Origin: Hyphomonadaceae bacterium BL14
GTDB lineage: Bacteria; Pseudomonadota; Alphaproteobacteria; Caulobacterales; Maricaulaceae
Length of the DNA: 64,000 nt
Reading direction: 5' to 3'
Assembly: GCA_027627705.1 (NCBI GenBank)
Contig: CP091242.1
Coordinates: 546,076-610,075 of the forward strand
Positions 29,418 to 38,850 of this stretch are shown here, piece by piece. Each line of letters starts with the position of its first letter. Position 1 is the stretch's first letter. The notes beneath the pieces were generated by a model. It made no database searches. It saw only the letters and a program-made list of their open reading frames with translations, and was not told the origin of the DNA. A program made the position numbers and the translations under genes.

Positions 29418-30284
29418 TCAACGCACACCAGGCCCAACGCCTGCAATCCATTCGGCAACCTGCTGGGGTGCCTCCATCGGGGCGAGATGGCTGACGCCTT
29501 CCATGACGGTGATCTGCGCCCCGCGCCGCTGTAGGCCGCGCGCATTGATGACCGTGGAGCCATGCTGCGCCTTGAGAACGTGCATACGCGTGCCCGCGCG
29601 CGCCGCGGCCTTCATGACATCATGGCGGCAGGCTTCGAAATTGGCACCTTCCCAGGCCGGGTCACAGGCGAGGTGCCAGCCGTCTGGCCCGTCAATCAGT
29701 CCGTCCTCTAGATATGCGTCCAGCACGCCGGGTGCCCACGCGGCCATGGCGGGCTTGCTGGCATAGCGCGCCAGAACCTCGTCGCGCGCCGCCCAGTGAT
29801 TGGCGCGGCGTCGCGCGCGCTCGCCCAGGCCGATGCGCGCGCGAAACAGCGGCCAGAATGGCGTGTGTGCGGCGAGATAAACGGTGGAGGGCAGTATCAC
29901 CGGCTCGATCAGGGCCAGAGGCGGCGGGGCGTCCATACGGCCGGCCGCCAGCAACAGGCTGACCGCGCCCATGGAATGGCCGGCGAGCAGGTCGGCCGGG
30001 CGGTCCAGCGCGGCCAGAACATGCAGAAGGTCATCGGCGTATATGTCCCAGCCATCATGGGTTTTCGCATCCGCAGGCAGGGTTGTGCGGCCATGGCCGC
30101 GCAAATCCACCGCAATGATGTCGAACCGGCCCGCCAGGGAGGCGAGCAGGGGCTTCAGGCTCATGGCATTAAAGCCATTGCCGTGGGCGGCCACGAGGCG
30201 GGGGCACCCGGGTGCCGGCCAGGCCAGCGCCGCGATCGCGCCGTCCGGCACGGGGATGGTCAGGCGGTCGGGGTCGGTTGTCAC
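29418..30284 (-). CDS. alpha/beta fold hydrolase
   Basis: A 288-residue serine hydrolase of unknown substrate. Visible are the oxyanion region AAHGNGFNA, the DLRGHG strand, the nucleophile elbow GHSMGA and the late histidine in GVSHLAPME. Acids are less clear. Its N-terminus is uncertain: the frame can start at a GTG at 30326 with no ribosome site, or at the GTG at 30284 with a rather distant GGAG. I chose the latter because the first beta-strand follows directly. It diverges from the DUF547 gene. Confidence 0.78.
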   Translation of the reverse strand: MTTDPDRLTIPVPDGAIAALAWPAPGCPRLVAAHGNGFNAMSLKPLLASLAGRFDIIAVDLRGHGRTTLPADAKTHDGWDIYADDLLHVLAALDRPADLLAGHSMGAVSLLLAAGRMDAPPPLALIEPVILPSTVYLAAHTPFWPLFRARIGLGERARRRANHWAARDEVLARYASKPAMAAWAPGVLDAYLEDGLIDGPDGWHLACDPAWEGANFEACRHDVMKAAARAGTRMHVLKAQHGSTVINARGLQRRGAQITVMEGVSHLAPMEAPQQVAEWIAGVGPGVR

Positions 30285-30412
30285 AGGGTCATGGCTCCGG
30301 CTGACGCGGGCGTGAGTGCGTTGCACAAACTGGCGAGTTCGCGCCGTGGGGCAAGGTCTGGCGGTGCCGATGCGCTAGTTTATGTCACACACCGTTGAAC
30401 AGGAGCCCGACC

Positions 30413-31186
30413 ATGGCCGCCCGCACCCTTGCCCTGATACTGATCGCGCTGGCGGCCATGGTCGCCCCTTCCGCCCATGCCACGGACGATCTGCATGATG
30501 CCTGGGACCAGCTTCTAGGCAGGTATGTCATTGAAGGATCAGACGGTGTGGACCGGGTCGATTATGACCGCCTGCGTGGGCAGGCCGATGACCGCGCCGC
30601 GCTGGATGATTACATCGCCGCGCTGGAGGCGCAGCCGGTCAGCACGCTGGCGCGGGGTGAGCAGTTCGTGCTGTGGGCCAATCTATACAACGCGGTGACC
30701 GTACGTCTGATCGTGGAGGAGAACCCGTCTCGCTCCATCATGCAGATCCGCCCCGGCCTGTTTTCCATCGGCCCGTGGAGCGAGGCGCGGGTGAGGGTGG
30801 AGGGACGCGACCTTTCCCTGGACGATATCGAGCACGGAGTGATGCGCCCCCAGTTTGAAGCGGCACTGGTGCACTACGCGGTCAATTGCGCGTCTATCGG
30901 CTGCCCGGATATCGGCACCCGCGCGTGGCGGGCGGATACTCTGGATGACGACCTGGACGCTGCGGCGCGCGCCTATGTGAACCATCCACGCGGCGTCACG
31001 GTTACGGACCGCGGCCTCGTGATCTCGCGGATCTACAAATGGTATGAGGAGGACTTCGGAGGTGATGATGCCGGGGTTATCGCCCACCTTCTCGCTTACG
31101 CGCAGCCGGAGCTGGCGCAGGCGATCAGGGCCAATCCGCGCATTGCGCGTCATGCCTATGACTGGGCGCTCAACCGTCCCGAATAA
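30413..31186 (+). CDS. DUF547 domain-containing secreted protein
   Basis: The first 23 residues or so are a signal peptide (ALIA...SAHA), so the 257-residue protein should be periplasmic or envelope-bound. The body matches DUF547: VDYDRLR near the start, WANLYNAVTVRLI, LDDIEHGVMRP, and HYAVNCASIGCPD with the Cys/His residues of the family. Function is not established. The ATG at 30413 follows CAGGAG by seven bases; an in-frame TTG at 30395 lies before that site. The stop is 15 bases from the convergent peptidase stop. Confidence 0.85.
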   Translation: MAARTLALILIALAAMVAPSAHATDDLHDAWDQLLGRYVIEGSDGVDRVDYDRLRGQADDRAALDDYIAALEAQPVSTLARGEQFVLWANLYNAVTVRLIVEENPSRSIMQIRPGLFSIGPWSEARVRVEGRDLSLDDIEHGVMRPQFEAALVHYAVNCASIGCPDIGTRAWRADTLDDDLDAAARAYVNHPRGVTVTDRGLVISRIYKWYEEDFGGDDAGVIAHLLAYAQPELAQAIRANPRIARHAYDWALNRPE

Positions 31187-31201
31187 GCGCCCGGGCCGCT
31201 G

Positions 31202-33325
31202 CTAGAACGGTCCGAGATCCCAGACGAAGGCGAAACTGGTCAGCGCCGCCCCGGCGAGACCCATCAGCGTGATGCCGGTCAGCGTGCCGAACCGCACTCG
31301 CTCGCCCGACGCCAGCGTGCGCGCCAGCAGGACAAGGGTGAGCAGACCCAGAACGCCTGTAACCAGCATGAGCCAGGTGCCGGCACCGGCAGGCGCCGCC
31401 AGTCCGGCGATGATGGCTGCATCCGCGTCCTCCATCAGGCGCGCGGCACCGGCACCGATCAGGGACAGACCCGCCAGCCCGCTGACGCCCGCCAGCCAGG
31501 CGGTCAGGCGGGCACCGCCGGTGAGGGCGGCCAGTTCGGCCGCGGGGCGCCGGTCGATCATACGGGCAAGGACCGACAGCGGCAGAATGAACACGCCGAG
31601 GAAAAGGATCAGCACGCATATGCCCGCCCACACCATCGGGACAATGAAGGATTGCGGGGCATTAGGGGTGAGGGCCAGGGCGCGGTAGACGCTGGTGGTC
31701 CATACCAGGTCCTCGTATTGTGGCACGCTGGCACCTTCTGAAAGGCAGCTGACGTCAAGACCGTCGAGATCAAGGGTGTCAAAGAAGTCGCTCATCACCT
31801 GGCCGCCGCATTCGGGCATGGAGCGGGTGGGGCCGTGGCCCGCGTAGGGGACCTCCACATAGCGCGTGCCGGGCATGGCCTCATGGATGTAGACCGCGAG
31901 CGAGGGTGGGGTGATCGGGTCCCAGGCGCCATTCACGATCAGGGTGGGAACATCGCTTTGCACCAGTGCATACTCGGCCCGGTCGCGCATGAAGAGGCCA
32001 GCCTGTTCGCAAACCTCAACGGCACGCTGCGCACCTGGCAGAGACACCACCAGACTATGCCAGCGGCTGCCGGTGCTGGCTTGTGTGGCCGCCAGCTCGC
32101 CCTGGACATAGCCATCATTGCACTGCACCGCCGCCGACATGCCTTGCGACATGGTCATGCCGCCGCCCGGTCCCATGCCGCCGGACAGCGCCACGGCCAG
32201 ACCGTCCAGCACGACCGGATCGCGGCGTTCAAGCGCGTCGGCGAGGTTGGACATGACCGATGGAATGAAGGCGTAGCTGTCCTGTTCGTAGGCGAGTGAG
32301 AAGGGCAGGTAGGCCAGCAGGGCTGGCGGCAGCCAGACCTCGCCCCCGGGCGTGGCTTCGGAATCGGTCGCGGGCAGGATCACCGGATCGTCGCGCAGCG
32401 ATTCCATGGCATCGAACAGGCGCGCTTCAAGGTCCTCGCAGGCGCGCGCGCCGTTGCAGTCCCCGGCAAAGTTGGCGACCAGAAGGTCGAAAATGCGGGC
32501 CCAATTGAACAGGTCGAACAGATCATTGGGCACGATGGCGTCGAGCACCAGGGCGCGTACGCCCTCCGGGTCCTGGCGCAGCAGCATCTGGCCGAGATGT
32601 GAACCGTAGGAAATGCCCCAGACATTCCAGTCCTCGTAACCCAGCGCCTCGCGCAGGGCGCGCACGTCGCGGGCATTCTCCACCGTGTTGTAGCCGGTGA
32701 GGTCTATCCCCTGTTCGGCGGCCTCGCGGAAGCACAACGCGTTGCGCTCGGCTGTGGCGATCATCATCTCGTCGAGATCGCGCGCCGCATTAAGGCCCGG
32801 GTCTATGGCACTGAATTGCGGGCAGAAAGACGTGCTGGCACCGATTCCGCGCTGTTCGAGAATGTACAGGGCGCGCGTCTCGGCGATGGGGTGATCTTTG
32901 AGCCGACCCACATAAGCATCCACGCCCACGCCGGGTCCGCCGGTCAGATAGATGACCGGGTCCTCGCGATGCTCGGCCTCATCCTCGCCGGTGGGGGCGA
33001 TGCGCACATAGTGCAGCTGGATCAGGCGTGATCCGTCCCGCTCTCGGTTTTCCGGCACCGTGATCATGCCGCAGGAGACCTCGCCCGGCTCGTAGTCGAT
33101 CTCGCCCTTGAAAGGACAGACCAGCGGTGTCAGGCGGGGATTGAGGCTGGAATCCGGTGTCGTAAACACCGCGTCACGGGTCGAAGCCGGGTCCTCATAT
33201 GTCGAAGCCGGGTCCTCATATGTCAAAGCCGGGGTGTTTTGTGCCGATGCGTCCGGCTCGGGCGCGTCTTGCGCCGCCAGCATCAACGACATGGTGGCGC
33301 CGGCCAGAGCGATGAGATGAATCAC
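31202..33325 (-). CDS. secreted/membrane-anchored alpha/beta-hydrolase peptidase (TAP/proline iminopeptidase-like)
   Basis: A 707-residue protein with an N-terminal signal-like helix. A proline-iminopeptidase-type hydrolase domain has the oxyanion loop TGGPGVG, the nucleophile in GISYGSH (Ser at about 238), the Asp in GAWDPITPP and the His in YAGHGP. It therefore probably removes N-terminal residues from peptides outside the cytoplasm. About 145 C-terminal residues contain four hydrophobic helices (from about 560), which is unusual for this family. The GTG at 33325 has GGGGAGGGG seven bases upstream. The N-terminal region encodes a short TYEDPAS repeat. Confidence 0.8.
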   Translation of the reverse strand: MIHLIALAGATMSLMLAAQDAPEPDASAQNTPALTYEDPASTYEDPASTRDAVFTTPDSSLNPRLTPLVCPFKGEIDYEPGEVSCGMITVPENRERDGSRLIQLHYVRIAPTGEDEAEHREDPVIYLTGGPGVGVDAYVGRLKDHPIAETRALYILEQRGIGASTSFCPQFSAIDPGLNAARDLDEMMIATAERNALCFREAAEQGIDLTGYNTVENARDVRALREALGYEDWNVWGISYGSHLGQMLLRQDPEGVRALVLDAIVPNDLFDLFNWARIFDLLVANFAGDCNGARACEDLEARLFDAMESLRDDPVILPATDSEATPGGEVWLPPALLAYLPFSLAYEQDSYAFIPSVMSNLADALERRDPVVLDGLAVALSGGMGPGGGMTMSQGMSAAVQCNDGYVQGELAATQASTGSRWHSLVVSLPGAQRAVEVCEQAGLFMRDRAEYALVQSDVPTLIVNGAWDPITPPSLAVYIHEAMPGTRYVEVPYAGHGPTRSMPECGGQVMSDFFDTLDLDGLDVSCLSEGASVPQYEDLVWTTSVYRALALTPNAPQSFIVPMVWAGICVLILFLGVFILPLSVLARMIDRRPAAELAALTGGARLTAWLAGVSGLAGLSLIGAGAARLMEDADAAIIAGLAAPAGAGTWLMLVTGVLGLLTLVLLARTLASGERVRFGTLTGITLMGLAGAALTSFAFVWDLGPF
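33181..33233. repeat. 21-bp in-frame tandem repeat
   Basis: Two identical 21-base units (33181-33201 and 33202-33222) are followed by about half a third unit with two changes. They lie in the peptidase gene just after the signal sequence and encode TYEDPAS twice, so gain or loss of a unit would keep the reading frame. Confidence 0.85.
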
Positions 33326-33430
33326 GATTGAGCCCCTCCCCGAGACATGAGGGTGCAAGTTGGCCGTCCGGGGGTGCTTGCGTCAAGCTGCGCCAGACCG
33401 AGGGCAAGAAATAAAGTGGCTAGAATGAAG

Positions 33431-33458
33431 AGCCGGGCGCACCTTCGTGCGCCCGGCT
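33431..33458 (-). terminator. terminator hairpin of the duplicated-domain secreted protein
   Basis: A perfect 12-bp stem pairs 33431-33442 with 33447-33458 around a four-base loop. On the minus strand it follows the stop codon at 33518 by 60 bases and is followed by CTTCATTCT, a moderately T-rich tail. It separates that gene from the peptidase gene downstream. Confidence 0.65.
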
Positions 33459-33517
33459 TCCAGAGTCATCAGATCCGGACCCCGGGTGATAAACCCGTGA
33501 GCGGCCGGCAGCGGCAC

Positions 33518-34585
33518 CTAGTCGAGTTCGGAAATCTCGATCCGGCCCGGACGTCCCGTCTGGCTCGATGAGTAGGCGCCGAACCAGATATCGTACCGCC
33601 CGGATGCAGGCCGCTCGAACACCAGCTGGGCCTGGACGCTTTGGCCGCTATCGTCGTCACAATGCCAGCCGCCGTTGGGGTCATTGACCACCAGCGTGGT
33701 GTCGTAATCGGCCAGCGCGCGCACAACGAGCGGGAAGACGCTTCCGGCTTGATACTGCACAGACACGTCCGGTGCGGTGCCGGTGTGGCCACGGCAGCGG
33801 CCATCGCCTGCCGAGGTGCCGCTGGAAAGATTGCTCGGGACCGAAACGTTAGTGCGCGCAGAGACATTGACCGTACGCGGGTCGGGCGTGAAGCCGGCGG
33901 ACAGCGAGATCACGCCGTTCAGGGGCGGCATGCTGAAGTTCAAGCCGCTGGCCGATCCGCCGCCGCCGAATGAACCGCCACCACTGAGCAGCTCTGAAAT
34001 CTCCAGTACCGCGGTTTCGTAATTATTGGTGGAAGAATAAGCCCCGACCCAGATATCATACTGGCCGGATTGCGGATTGTCCCACTGCAGCTCGGCCTGC
34101 CGACCTTCGCCGCTATCGTCGTCGCAATACCACACACCGTCCGGACCATTCACCACCAGCGTGCTGTCAAAACCGGCCACGGCCCGGAAAATCAGGGGCA
34201 GAGAGCTGCCCGCCTGGTACTGCACGCGGAAGTCCGGCGCTTCGGCGATATTGCCCCGGCAGCGTCCATCGCCCCCGCGGCCGATATTGTAGCCGGACAT
34301 GGCCCGGCTGGCCGAGATCTCACCGCCGACGATGATTTCGACCGAATACGGATCCGGGGTGAAGCCGGCGCGCAGTGATACCGAGCCGAAAGCCGGCGGC
34401 AAGGAAAAATCAGGCTGGCTCTGTACAGCCGCCAGGCTCTTTGTTGCCCCGGTCCGCAGGACTTCGAGTGCAGAGAGCGGGCCTGAAGAATGACCAGCCG
34501 TGTGCTCACGGTCATTCAAAGCGAAAGATACGCCCGGAGCCACTGCGATGACTGAGGCGGCGATGGCAGATCGAATGAACAGCAT
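33518..34585 (-). CDS. secreted protein with two tandem copies of a PPC-like beta domain
   Basis: The 355-residue product has a signal peptide (cleavage near SFA, residue 22). It then has two homologous domains (about 60-198 and 218-354) joined by a glycine/serine linker. Each copy has the same order: SL-x-AGFTPDP, G-RCRG, APD-x-x-VQYQAGS, TLVVN-x-P-G, CDDDSG, SG-YDIW-GAYSS. Each has two cysteines (109/154 and 264/309) that could form a disulfide beside the acidic DDD, a likely calcium site. The fold resembles pre-peptidase C-terminal domains, but no catalytic domain is present. Function is unknown. The ATG at 34585 has GGGGGAC five bases upstream. Confidence 0.7.
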   Translation of the reverse strand: MLFIRSAIAASVIAVAPGVSFALNDREHTAGHSSGPLSALEVLRTGATKSLAAVQSQPDFSLPPAFGSVSLRAGFTPDPYSVEIIVGGEISASRAMSGYNIGRGGDGRCRGNIAEAPDFRVQYQAGSSLPLIFRAVAGFDSTLVVNGPDGVWYCDDDSGEGRQAELQWDNPQSGQYDIWVGAYSSTNNYETAVLEISELLSGGGSFGGGGSASGLNFSMPPLNGVISLSAGFTPDPRTVNVSARTNVSVPSNLSSGTSAGDGRCRGHTGTAPDVSVQYQAGSVFPLVVRALADYDTTLVVNDPNGGWHCDDDSGQSVQAQLVFERPASGRYDIWFGAYSSSQTGRPGRIEISELD

Positions 34586-34756
34586 TGAACGTCCCCCTGT
34601 GTTGAGTCGCGCCATGTTGCCAAAAGCGGACTGCAATCACAACAACTTGAGTGGAAATATTCAGCTGTGCAGCCGGTATCGCGCCTGCCGGTGGCCAAAC
34701 CGCGCGCGCCCGGCTATCTGATGGCCCCGGCCTCAATCACCAGGACATCACGGGTC

Positions 34757-35689
34757 ATGAGCCTCCGTCTCGCCTTTATGGGAACGCCCGCCTTCGCCGC
34801 CGCCTCACTGGCCGAGATCGCCGGGGCCGGCCACGAGATCGTCGCGGTCTATACCCAGCCCGAGCGTCCGCGCGGGCGCGGGCAGGCGAGCGCGAAGACA
34901 CCGGTTCATGAACTGGCTGAACAACTGGGCCTGCCGGTTTTTACGCCGGAGAGCTTTCGTGAGTCCGATGTGCTCGCGGCGTTCGAGGCGCTCGATCTGG
35001 ATGCCGCCTGCGTCGTGGCCTATGGCCAGATATTGCCGCAGCGCGCGCTGGATGCGCCGCGTCTGGGCTGTCTCAATCTGCACGCATCGCTGCTGCCGCG
35101 ATGGCGCGGGGCCGCGCCGATCCAGCGCGCCATCATGGCCGGTGACGAAATGACCGGGGTGCAGATCATGCAGATGGAAGCCGGGCTGGATACCGGCCCT
35201 GTCCTGATGAGCGAGAGCGTGCCCATCCACGAAACCGACACCGCTGGCTCGTTGCATGACCGGCTGATGCAGGTCGGCGCGCTGCTCTGGCCGCGCACGC
35301 TGGCGGCGCTGGAACGGGGCAGTCTGAGCGCCACGCCGCAGGCTGAGGGCGGTGTCACCTATGCGCGCAAGATCACGCGCGACGAGGCCCATATCGACTG
35401 GACGCGGCCGGCGGGCGAGGTGGCCGATACGATCCGCGGCCTGTCACCCTTTCCCGGGGCCTGGTTCGCGCTGGCCGGGGCCAAGGGTGAGGTGCGCGTG
35501 AAAGTCCATTTCGCGGTTCCCGAACGTGGCGCGGGCGAGCCTGGCGAGGTGCTGGATGATGCGCTGCTGATCGCCTGCGGACGCGGCGCGGTGCGCCTGT
35601 CCCGCCTGCAGCGCGAGGGGCGCGGCGTGATGGAGGCGGACGAGTTCCTGCGCGGCACGCCTGTGCAGGCGGGTGCGCGGCTGCGCTGA
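34757..35689 (+). CDS. fmt: methionyl-tRNA formyltransferase
   Basis: Fmt formylates initiator Met-tRNA using 10-formyl-THF. The 310-residue product begins [13 protein letters not shown] and contains the folate/catalytic region [20 protein letters not shown]. The active-site Asp is in METGLDTGP form (here MEAGLDTGP), and a C-terminal tRNA-binding domain follows. I start at the ATG at 34757 because the upstream in-frame codons do not match the family. The usual partner def is not upstream here; truA follows after one base. Confidence 0.96.
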   Translation: MSLRLAFMGTPAFAAASLAEIAGAGHEIVAVYTQPERPRGRGQASAKTPVHELAEQLGLPVFTPESFRESDVLAAFEALDLDAACVVAYGQILPQRALDAPRLGCLNLHASLLPRWRGAAPIQRAIMAGDEMTGVQIMQMEAGLDTGPVLMSESVPIHETDTAGSLHDRLMQVGALLWPRTLAALERGSLSATPQAEGGVTYARKITRDEAHIDWTRPAGEVADTIRGLSPFPGAWFALAGAKGEVRVKVHFAVPERGAGEPGEVLDDALLIACGRGAVRLSRLQREGRGVMEADEFLRGTPVQAGARLR

Positions 35690-35690
35690 C

Positions 35691-36431
35691 ATGCCCCGCT
35701 ATCACCTCACCATCGAATATGACGGGCGGCCTTTTGTGGGCTGGCAGCGCCAGGACAACGGGCCGTCGGTCCAGTCAGCGCTGGAACGGGCCGTGGCGGC
35801 GCTCGACGGAGGCATGCGCGAGGTTTATGGCGCAGGGCGCACCGATTCCGGGGTCCATGCGCTGGCCCAGAGCGCCCATGTGGATCTGGAAAAGGACCTT
35901 GCCCCGGGCAAGGTGCGCGATGCGCTCAATCACCATCTGGGACGCGACCCGATTGCCGTGCTCTCGGCGCGCCGGGTCGATGACCGGTTTCACGCGCGCT
36001 TCTCGGCGGTGAAGCGCGGCTATGTCTACCGCATCATCCCGCGGCGGGCGCGTCTGGCGCTGGAGGCGGGCCGCGCCTGGCGCACACCGCGCGCGCTGCA
36101 CGTTGCCGCCATGCACGAGGCGGCGCAGACGCTGGTGGGCATGCACGACTTCACCACCTTCCGCGATGCGCGCTGCCAGGCGGAGACGCCGGTCAAATCC
36201 ATTGATGCCATTGCGGTGCAAGAGGTGGATGGCGAGGTGCGCATTCGCGTCGAAGCGATCAGCTTCCTGCACCGTCAGGTGCGCTCCATCACCGGCTCGC
36301 TGGTGGAGGTGGGCAATGGCAAATGGTCAGTGCGCGATTTCGCCGACGCGCTGGCTGCCGCTGACCGCACGCGTTGCGGGCCTGTGGCACCGCCCGACGG
36401 GCTGTACCTGGCGTTCGTGCGCTACGCCTGA
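35691..36431 (+). CDS. truA: tRNA pseudouridine(38-40) synthase
   Basis: TruA makes pseudouridine at positions 38-40 of the anticodon arm. The 246 residues carry IEYDGRPFVGWQRQ at the start and the catalytic Asp in GAGRTDSGVHA at about residue 53. They also have HARFSAVKRGYVYRI and the C-terminal FLHRQVRSITG motif. It is directly coupled to fmt (one base between stop and start) and overlaps the convergent membrane-protein gene by ten bases at its 3' end. Confidence 0.97.
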   Translation: MPRYHLTIEYDGRPFVGWQRQDNGPSVQSALERAVAALDGGMREVYGAGRTDSGVHALAQSAHVDLEKDLAPGKVRDALNHHLGRDPIAVLSARRVDDRFHARFSAVKRGYVYRIIPRRARLALEAGRAWRTPRALHVAAMHEAAQTLVGMHDFTTFRDARCQAETPVKSIDAIAVQEVDGEVRIRVEAISFLHRQVRSITGSLVEVGNGKWSVRDFADALAAADRTRCGPVAPPDGLYLAFVRYA

Positions 36432-37003
36432 GCCAGCAGCGCGATCGCCAGCGCCTCGATGACCAGCGGGATGGCTGCTGCGGCACCCGCCAGTACCGGC
36501 GGCAGGCCCAGCGCGCCGTGGGCCACGCGCCAATGCACATAATAGCGCGTCAGCGTATATATCCCGAGCAGGCCTTGAACCGCAGCGGCATTGGCCAGCC
36601 CGCCCAGATACAACGCCCAGATCAGGGCCTGCACATGCAGCAGCACGAACACCGCCCAGTTATGCACCGCCAGCCAGGCCCCCAGGCGCTCGCGTATCCC
36701 CAGAATGGCGACGGTCAGCAGAGCCGTGAGCGGGAACAGGCCCCAGATGCGCAGCCAGGCCCCTGCGGCGTCGCCAAAACCGGTGGCGGCGTCAGGCGCG
36801 TAAAGGGCCGGGTTCTGGGCCACCATGGCATTCACGCCCGCCACCATCAGGTAGAAGGCGGGCAGGGCCAGAATGACGCCGTTGAAGGATCGGCCCACAC
36901 CCAGTGGCGTCACGTCGAAATGCCCGCGCCAGCCGGGCCGGAACGCCAGCATGGCGAACACGCCGCGTACGCGCCGGTTGGCGTCGGCCAGCATGCGGCG
37001 CAT
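36422..37003 (-). CDS. polytopic membrane protein of unknown function, coupled to dapE
   Basis: The 193-residue protein has about five hydrophobic helices with few charged loops and begins [16 protein letters not shown]. Its N-terminal stretch (FRPGWRGHFDVTPLGVGRSF) is soluble and may be the conserved part. I do not recognise the family. The ATG at 37003 overlaps the dapE stop (ATGA), so the two are translated together; an ATG three codons later is also possible. It converges on truA. Confidence 0.75.
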   Translation of the reverse strand: MRRMLADANRRVRGVFAMLAFRPGWRGHFDVTPLGVGRSFNGVILALPAFYLMVAGVNAMVAQNPALYAPDAATGFGDAAGAWLRIWGLFPLTALLTVAILGIRERLGAWLAVHNWAVFVLLHVQALIWALYLGGLANAAAVQGLLGIYTLTRYYVHWRVAHGALGLPPVLAGAAAAIPLVIEALAIALLAQA

Positions 37004-38163
37004 CAGGCGAAGGCCTCGAAATAGCGCTCCAGGATGCGGGTATAGATCGCGGTGAGCTGGGTGATGTCGGCCACCGGCACGCGCTCGTCGATCTGGTGCA
37101 TGGTCGCGCCGACCAGGCCGAACTCGGCCACCGGGCAATAATCCTTGATGAAGCGCGCATCCGACGTGCCGCCGCCCGTGGTGAGGGCCGGGGCCTTGCC
37201 GGTCACCTCGATCACGGCGTTCCTGAGCAGATCGGTGAAGGCGGGATTGTCGGTCAGGAAGGCTTCGCCGGTGACGGTCAGGTCCAGCTTGATCTGACCA
37301 TCGAAGCCGGCACCCACGCCCGCAGCCTCATCCTCGATCCAGCGTTTGAGGTCATCGCCGGTGTGGGCGATGTTGAAGCGGATGTTGAATTTGGCCTGTG
37401 CGGCAGCAGGGATCACATTGTGGGGCGCATTGCCCACATCGATGCTGGTCACCTCCAGATTGGACGGCTGGAAATGCGGTGCACCGTCATCCAGGTGCCG
37501 GGCCGTGAGTTTGTTGAGAAGCGCCAGCAGAGGCGGGATCGGGTTTTCCGCCTTGTCGGGATAGGCCACATGGCCCTGGCGCCCGGTCACGGTGATGACG
37601 CCGTTGAGCGAGCCGCGCCGGCCCACCTTGATGGTGTCGCCGATATGGGCAGGATTGGTCGGCTCGCCCACCAGGCAATGGTCAAACCGCTCGCCGCGCG
37701 CGTGCACGGCCTCGAGCAGTTTTTTCGTTCCATTGACGGCCGGGCCTTCCTCGTCACCCGTGATCAGGAAGGCAATGGAGCCCCGGGGGGCACCGTGATG
37801 GGCGATATGGGCGCCCACCGCCGCCACCATGGCCGCGATCGAGCCCTTCATATCGGCCGCGCCGCGGCCCCAGATCTGGTCTTCAGCAATCTCGGCGGCG
37901 AAAGGCGGGTGGGACCAGGCGCTTTCAGGTCCGGGCGGCACCACGTCCGTGTGTCCGGCAAAGCAGAATACCGGCGCGGCTGTCCCCAGCCGGGCATAGA
38001 GATTGTCGACCTCGCCAAACGGGTGGCGCGTGCAGGTAAAGCCCAGCTCGCTCAGCGCCGCCTCGAGCACATCCAGCGCGCCGGCGTCAGCGGGCGTGAC
38101 CGACGGTGCCTGGATCAGGCGGCGGGCGAGGGCGATGGGGTCGGGTGTTGCGGGATTATCCAT
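37003..38163 (-). CDS. dapE: succinyl-diaminopimelate desuccinylase
   Basis: DapE removes succinate from N-succinyl-LL-diaminopimelate in lysine and peptidoglycan synthesis and needs two zinc ions. The 386 residues show the metal-binding motif [11 protein letters not shown] (about residue 65), [11 protein letters not shown] (about 100), the catalytic Glu in GDEEGPA, and the GGTSDARF motif near the C-terminus. It is the only dap gene here besides dapD, with a toxin-antitoxin-like pair lying between them. Confidence 0.96.
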   Translation of the reverse strand: MDNPATPDPIALARRLIQAPSVTPADAGALDVLEAALSELGFTCTRHPFGEVDNLYARLGTAAPVFCFAGHTDVVPPGPESAWSHPPFAAEIAEDQIWGRGAADMKGSIAAMVAAVGAHIAHHGAPRGSIAFLITGDEEGPAVNGTKKLLEAVHARGERFDHCLVGEPTNPAHIGDTIKVGRRGSLNGVITVTGRQGHVAYPDKAENPIPPLLALLNKLTARHLDDGAPHFQPSNLEVTSIDVGNAPHNVIPAAAQAKFNIRFNIAHTGDDLKRWIEDEAAGVGAGFDGQIKLDLTVTGEAFLTDNPAFTDLLRNAVIEVTGKAPALTTGGGTSDARFIKDYCPVAEFGLVGATMHQIDERVPVADITQLTAIYTRILERYFEAFA

Positions 38164-38204
38164 GGCGCTGATTTAGGGTGAAACGCCCTGTGGCGCCATG
38201 GGGT

Positions 38205-38642
38205 TCAGGTGTCTGATTCACCCAGGAAATGCGCCCGCCAGGCCATATGGGTCTGGAAAGCCATGATCATGGCGTCCGACAACCGCCCGATCACTGGAGT
38301 TGTCTTGCCTGCAGCGGTTAGCGGGACGAACCAATCGCGCGTGTAGGGGAGGGGGAGGAGGGCGTCGAGATCGAACCGCGTCGCGTAGGCCAGCCCGCAG
38401 GCCTGCATCTCGGCGTAATTGGTGATCCGGAAATCCAGTGGGCGCCGGTCTTGTTTCAGACGCGTCGTGCCCGGCGCGACGAGCAGGAGGGCTCCGCCAG
38501 ACTCTTCCTCGTACACGCCCAGAATGAGCGAGGGCCGGGGTTTGGGCCCCGGCTGTTCGGGCGGTGTTGTCTCGGGAAAGCGCGTCCAGACAAGATCATA
38601 GGCTTTGGGCCAGACCGGCTTCGGCCAGGCCTCGTCTGTCAC
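38205..38642 (-). CDS. PemK/MazF-like protein (putative toxin)
   Basis: The 145-residue product contains KPRPSLILG and VAPGTT in the order seen in the SH3-like fold of MazF/PemK RNA-cleaving toxins. These are followed by RFDLDALLPLPYTRDWF, which I associate with an alphaproteobacterial PemK-like subgroup. If active it would cut mRNA. It starts at a GTG that overlaps the stop of the 56-codon gene upstream (GTGA), a translational coupling typical of toxin-antitoxin pairs. The family call is from short motifs, and activity is unproven. Confidence 0.5.
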   Translation of the reverse strand: MTDEAWPKPVWPKAYDLVWTRFPETTPPEQPGPKPRPSLILGVYEEESGGALLLVAPGTTRLKQDRRPLDFRITNYAEMQACGLAYATRFDLDALLPLPYTRDWFVPLTAAGKTTPVIGRLSDAMIMAFQTHMAWRAHFLGESDT

Positions 38643-38809
38643 CAGCTGGCCTCGGACTTGGGCTTGGCGGCTTTCAGGCGTTCGCCAAAGCGCTCGCGCA
38701 GAGACTGGACGACGGGCTCGCTGACCTCATCGTCATAAGCCTCGACATCCGCCGATTTCGGCGGCTGACGATTGGAGGCTTTTGAGCCGAGCGATTTGCG
38801 GGGGGTCAT
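38639..38809 (-). CDS. small basic/acidic protein, putative antitoxin partner
   Basis: This 56-residue open frame begins MTPRKSLGSKASNR and ends KPKSEASW. The N-terminal third is basic, an acidic stretch (VEAYDDEV) follows, and an amphipathic helix (VVQSLRERFGERLKAA) lies near the C-terminus. The ATG at 38809 has AGGA seven bases upstream. Its TGA overlaps the GTG of the PemK-like gene. Size, order and coupling suit an antitoxin, but I recognise no antitoxin family or DNA-binding fold. Confidence 0.55.
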   Translation of the reverse strand: MTPRKSLGSKASNRQPPKSADVEAYDDEVSEPVVQSLRERFGERLKAAKPKSEASW

Positions 38810-38850
38810 GGACCAATCCTGTTTCGCGTTTCGAGACGCTCACGCAGTGC

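Noticed and set aside
33181..33233. CRISPR-like repeat
   Set aside because: Units are contiguous without spacers and lie in frame within a coding region.
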